DNA of 64,000 nucleotides from Terriglobia bacterium (GTDB lineage: Bacteria > Acidobacteriota > Terriglobia > Terriglobales > Acidobacteriaceae). The notes below the pieces were generated by a model. The model saw nothing but the letters and a program-made list of their open reading frames with translations. It ran no database searches and was not told where the DNA came from. How positions within the stretch are numbered: the first letter of the stretch is position 1; every line of letters starts with the position of its first letter. The position numbers were made by a program, and so were the translations under genes. The stretch covers positions 1 to 64,000 of the forward strand of contig JAIQGE010000007.1 in assembly GCA_020072815.1 (NCBI GenBank), given 5' to 3'. Of this stretch, positions 63,750-64,000 are shown in pieces.

Positions 63750-64000
63750 CTTAACCACAAAAGACACCATCGAACACAAAGTCTGATTAAGTCTTGTCAT
63801 TCCGAGAGTCGCGTAAAGCGAGTGCGCGCTTTTTTCAGCGCGCGAGTAGCGACCGAGGAATCTGCTCCGCCATCCCCTTTCCCGGCGTGTTACGTGCTTC
63901 TTGCTCCCGTGGGTGCCGGGCCTTATGTCCCTTCGGCGCGGTGGCGCCGTGCTACGCCTGGGCGTTTGACGAGCTACTCTTTTCTCTTCCGTTTGTCTTC
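63750..64000. repeat. Terminal intergenic interval with palindromic repeat
   Basis: No gene. GTCATTCCGAGAGTCGC ... GCGACCGAGGAATCTGC (63796-63864) forms an interrupted palindrome with a GCGCGC stem around a T-run in its centre, a repeat type I associate with this bacterial group. More GC-rich palindromes follow to the window end. Confidence 0.5.

Overview
The window is chromosomal DNA of a GC-rich, Gram-negative bacterium. Its gene content (lnt, beta-barrel porins, dapF/ldcA/mpl, kdp genes with a divided KdpD, many palindromic intergenic repeats) suggests a soil Acidobacteriota, Terriglobia-like lineage. That placement is inference from style and gene families; no rRNA or other lineage marker gene is present.

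Region by region. (1) 1-7990 is a decayed Mu-like prophage or related island: leftward genes of phage type, a repressor with a divergent regulator, a MuA-type transposase that has lost its catalytic core, a GemA-like protein, and a lipoprotein and a small secreted protein at the edge. (2) 8.4-9.5 kb holds an isopropylmalate-dehydrogenase-type enzyme. (3) 9.83-12.85 kb is the most unusual part: a good sigma-70 promoter, a possible 30-codon leader, six tandem structured RNA units plus one decayed unit, a cysteine-rich small protein, a Ro60/TROVE orthologue and a strong terminator. The RNA units share an invariant internal loop between two stems that co-vary, and some carry a T-arm, a GCAA-capped acceptor-like stem and a D-arm in circularly permuted tRNA order. 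They look like Y RNAs, so the locus reads as a Ro60 ribonucleoprotein operon with an expanded Y RNA array. (4) 13-29.5 kb is housekeeping: a secreted metalloprotease-like protein, methylthioadenosine phosphorylase and a PfkB kinase, a membrane glycosyltransferase, MgtC, the wall-recycling cluster dapF-ldcA-mpl-plsC, priA, an M50 protease, HU and dcd. (5) 29.5-31.7 kb is rich in REP-like palindromes around a RAYT/IS200-type transposase. (6) 32.5-52.5 kb is a potassium region: pnuC-hfq, KdpD split into two divergent genes, a kdpE broken by one nonsense codon, several tiny membrane proteins, two porins, kdpFABC, a second divergent kdpA, a DUF2254 protein, and a second kinase/regulator pair that could replace the broken one. 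(7) 52604-54555 is a complete IS1595-type element with 25-bp inverted repeats, an exact 8-bp target duplication and two cargo genes. (8) 54.6-64 kb holds a MobB-like P-loop protein, an APC permease fused to a Usp-like domain, lnt, prfB with its programmed frameshift, and small conserved genes.

How the genes work together: Kdp genes, the extra KdpA, the APC/Usp permease and the small membrane proteins form a potassium or osmotic-stress neighbourhood. The Ro60 locus is a self-contained RNA quality-control module. Intergenic space is dominated by at least three repeat families, one probably mobilised by the RAYT.
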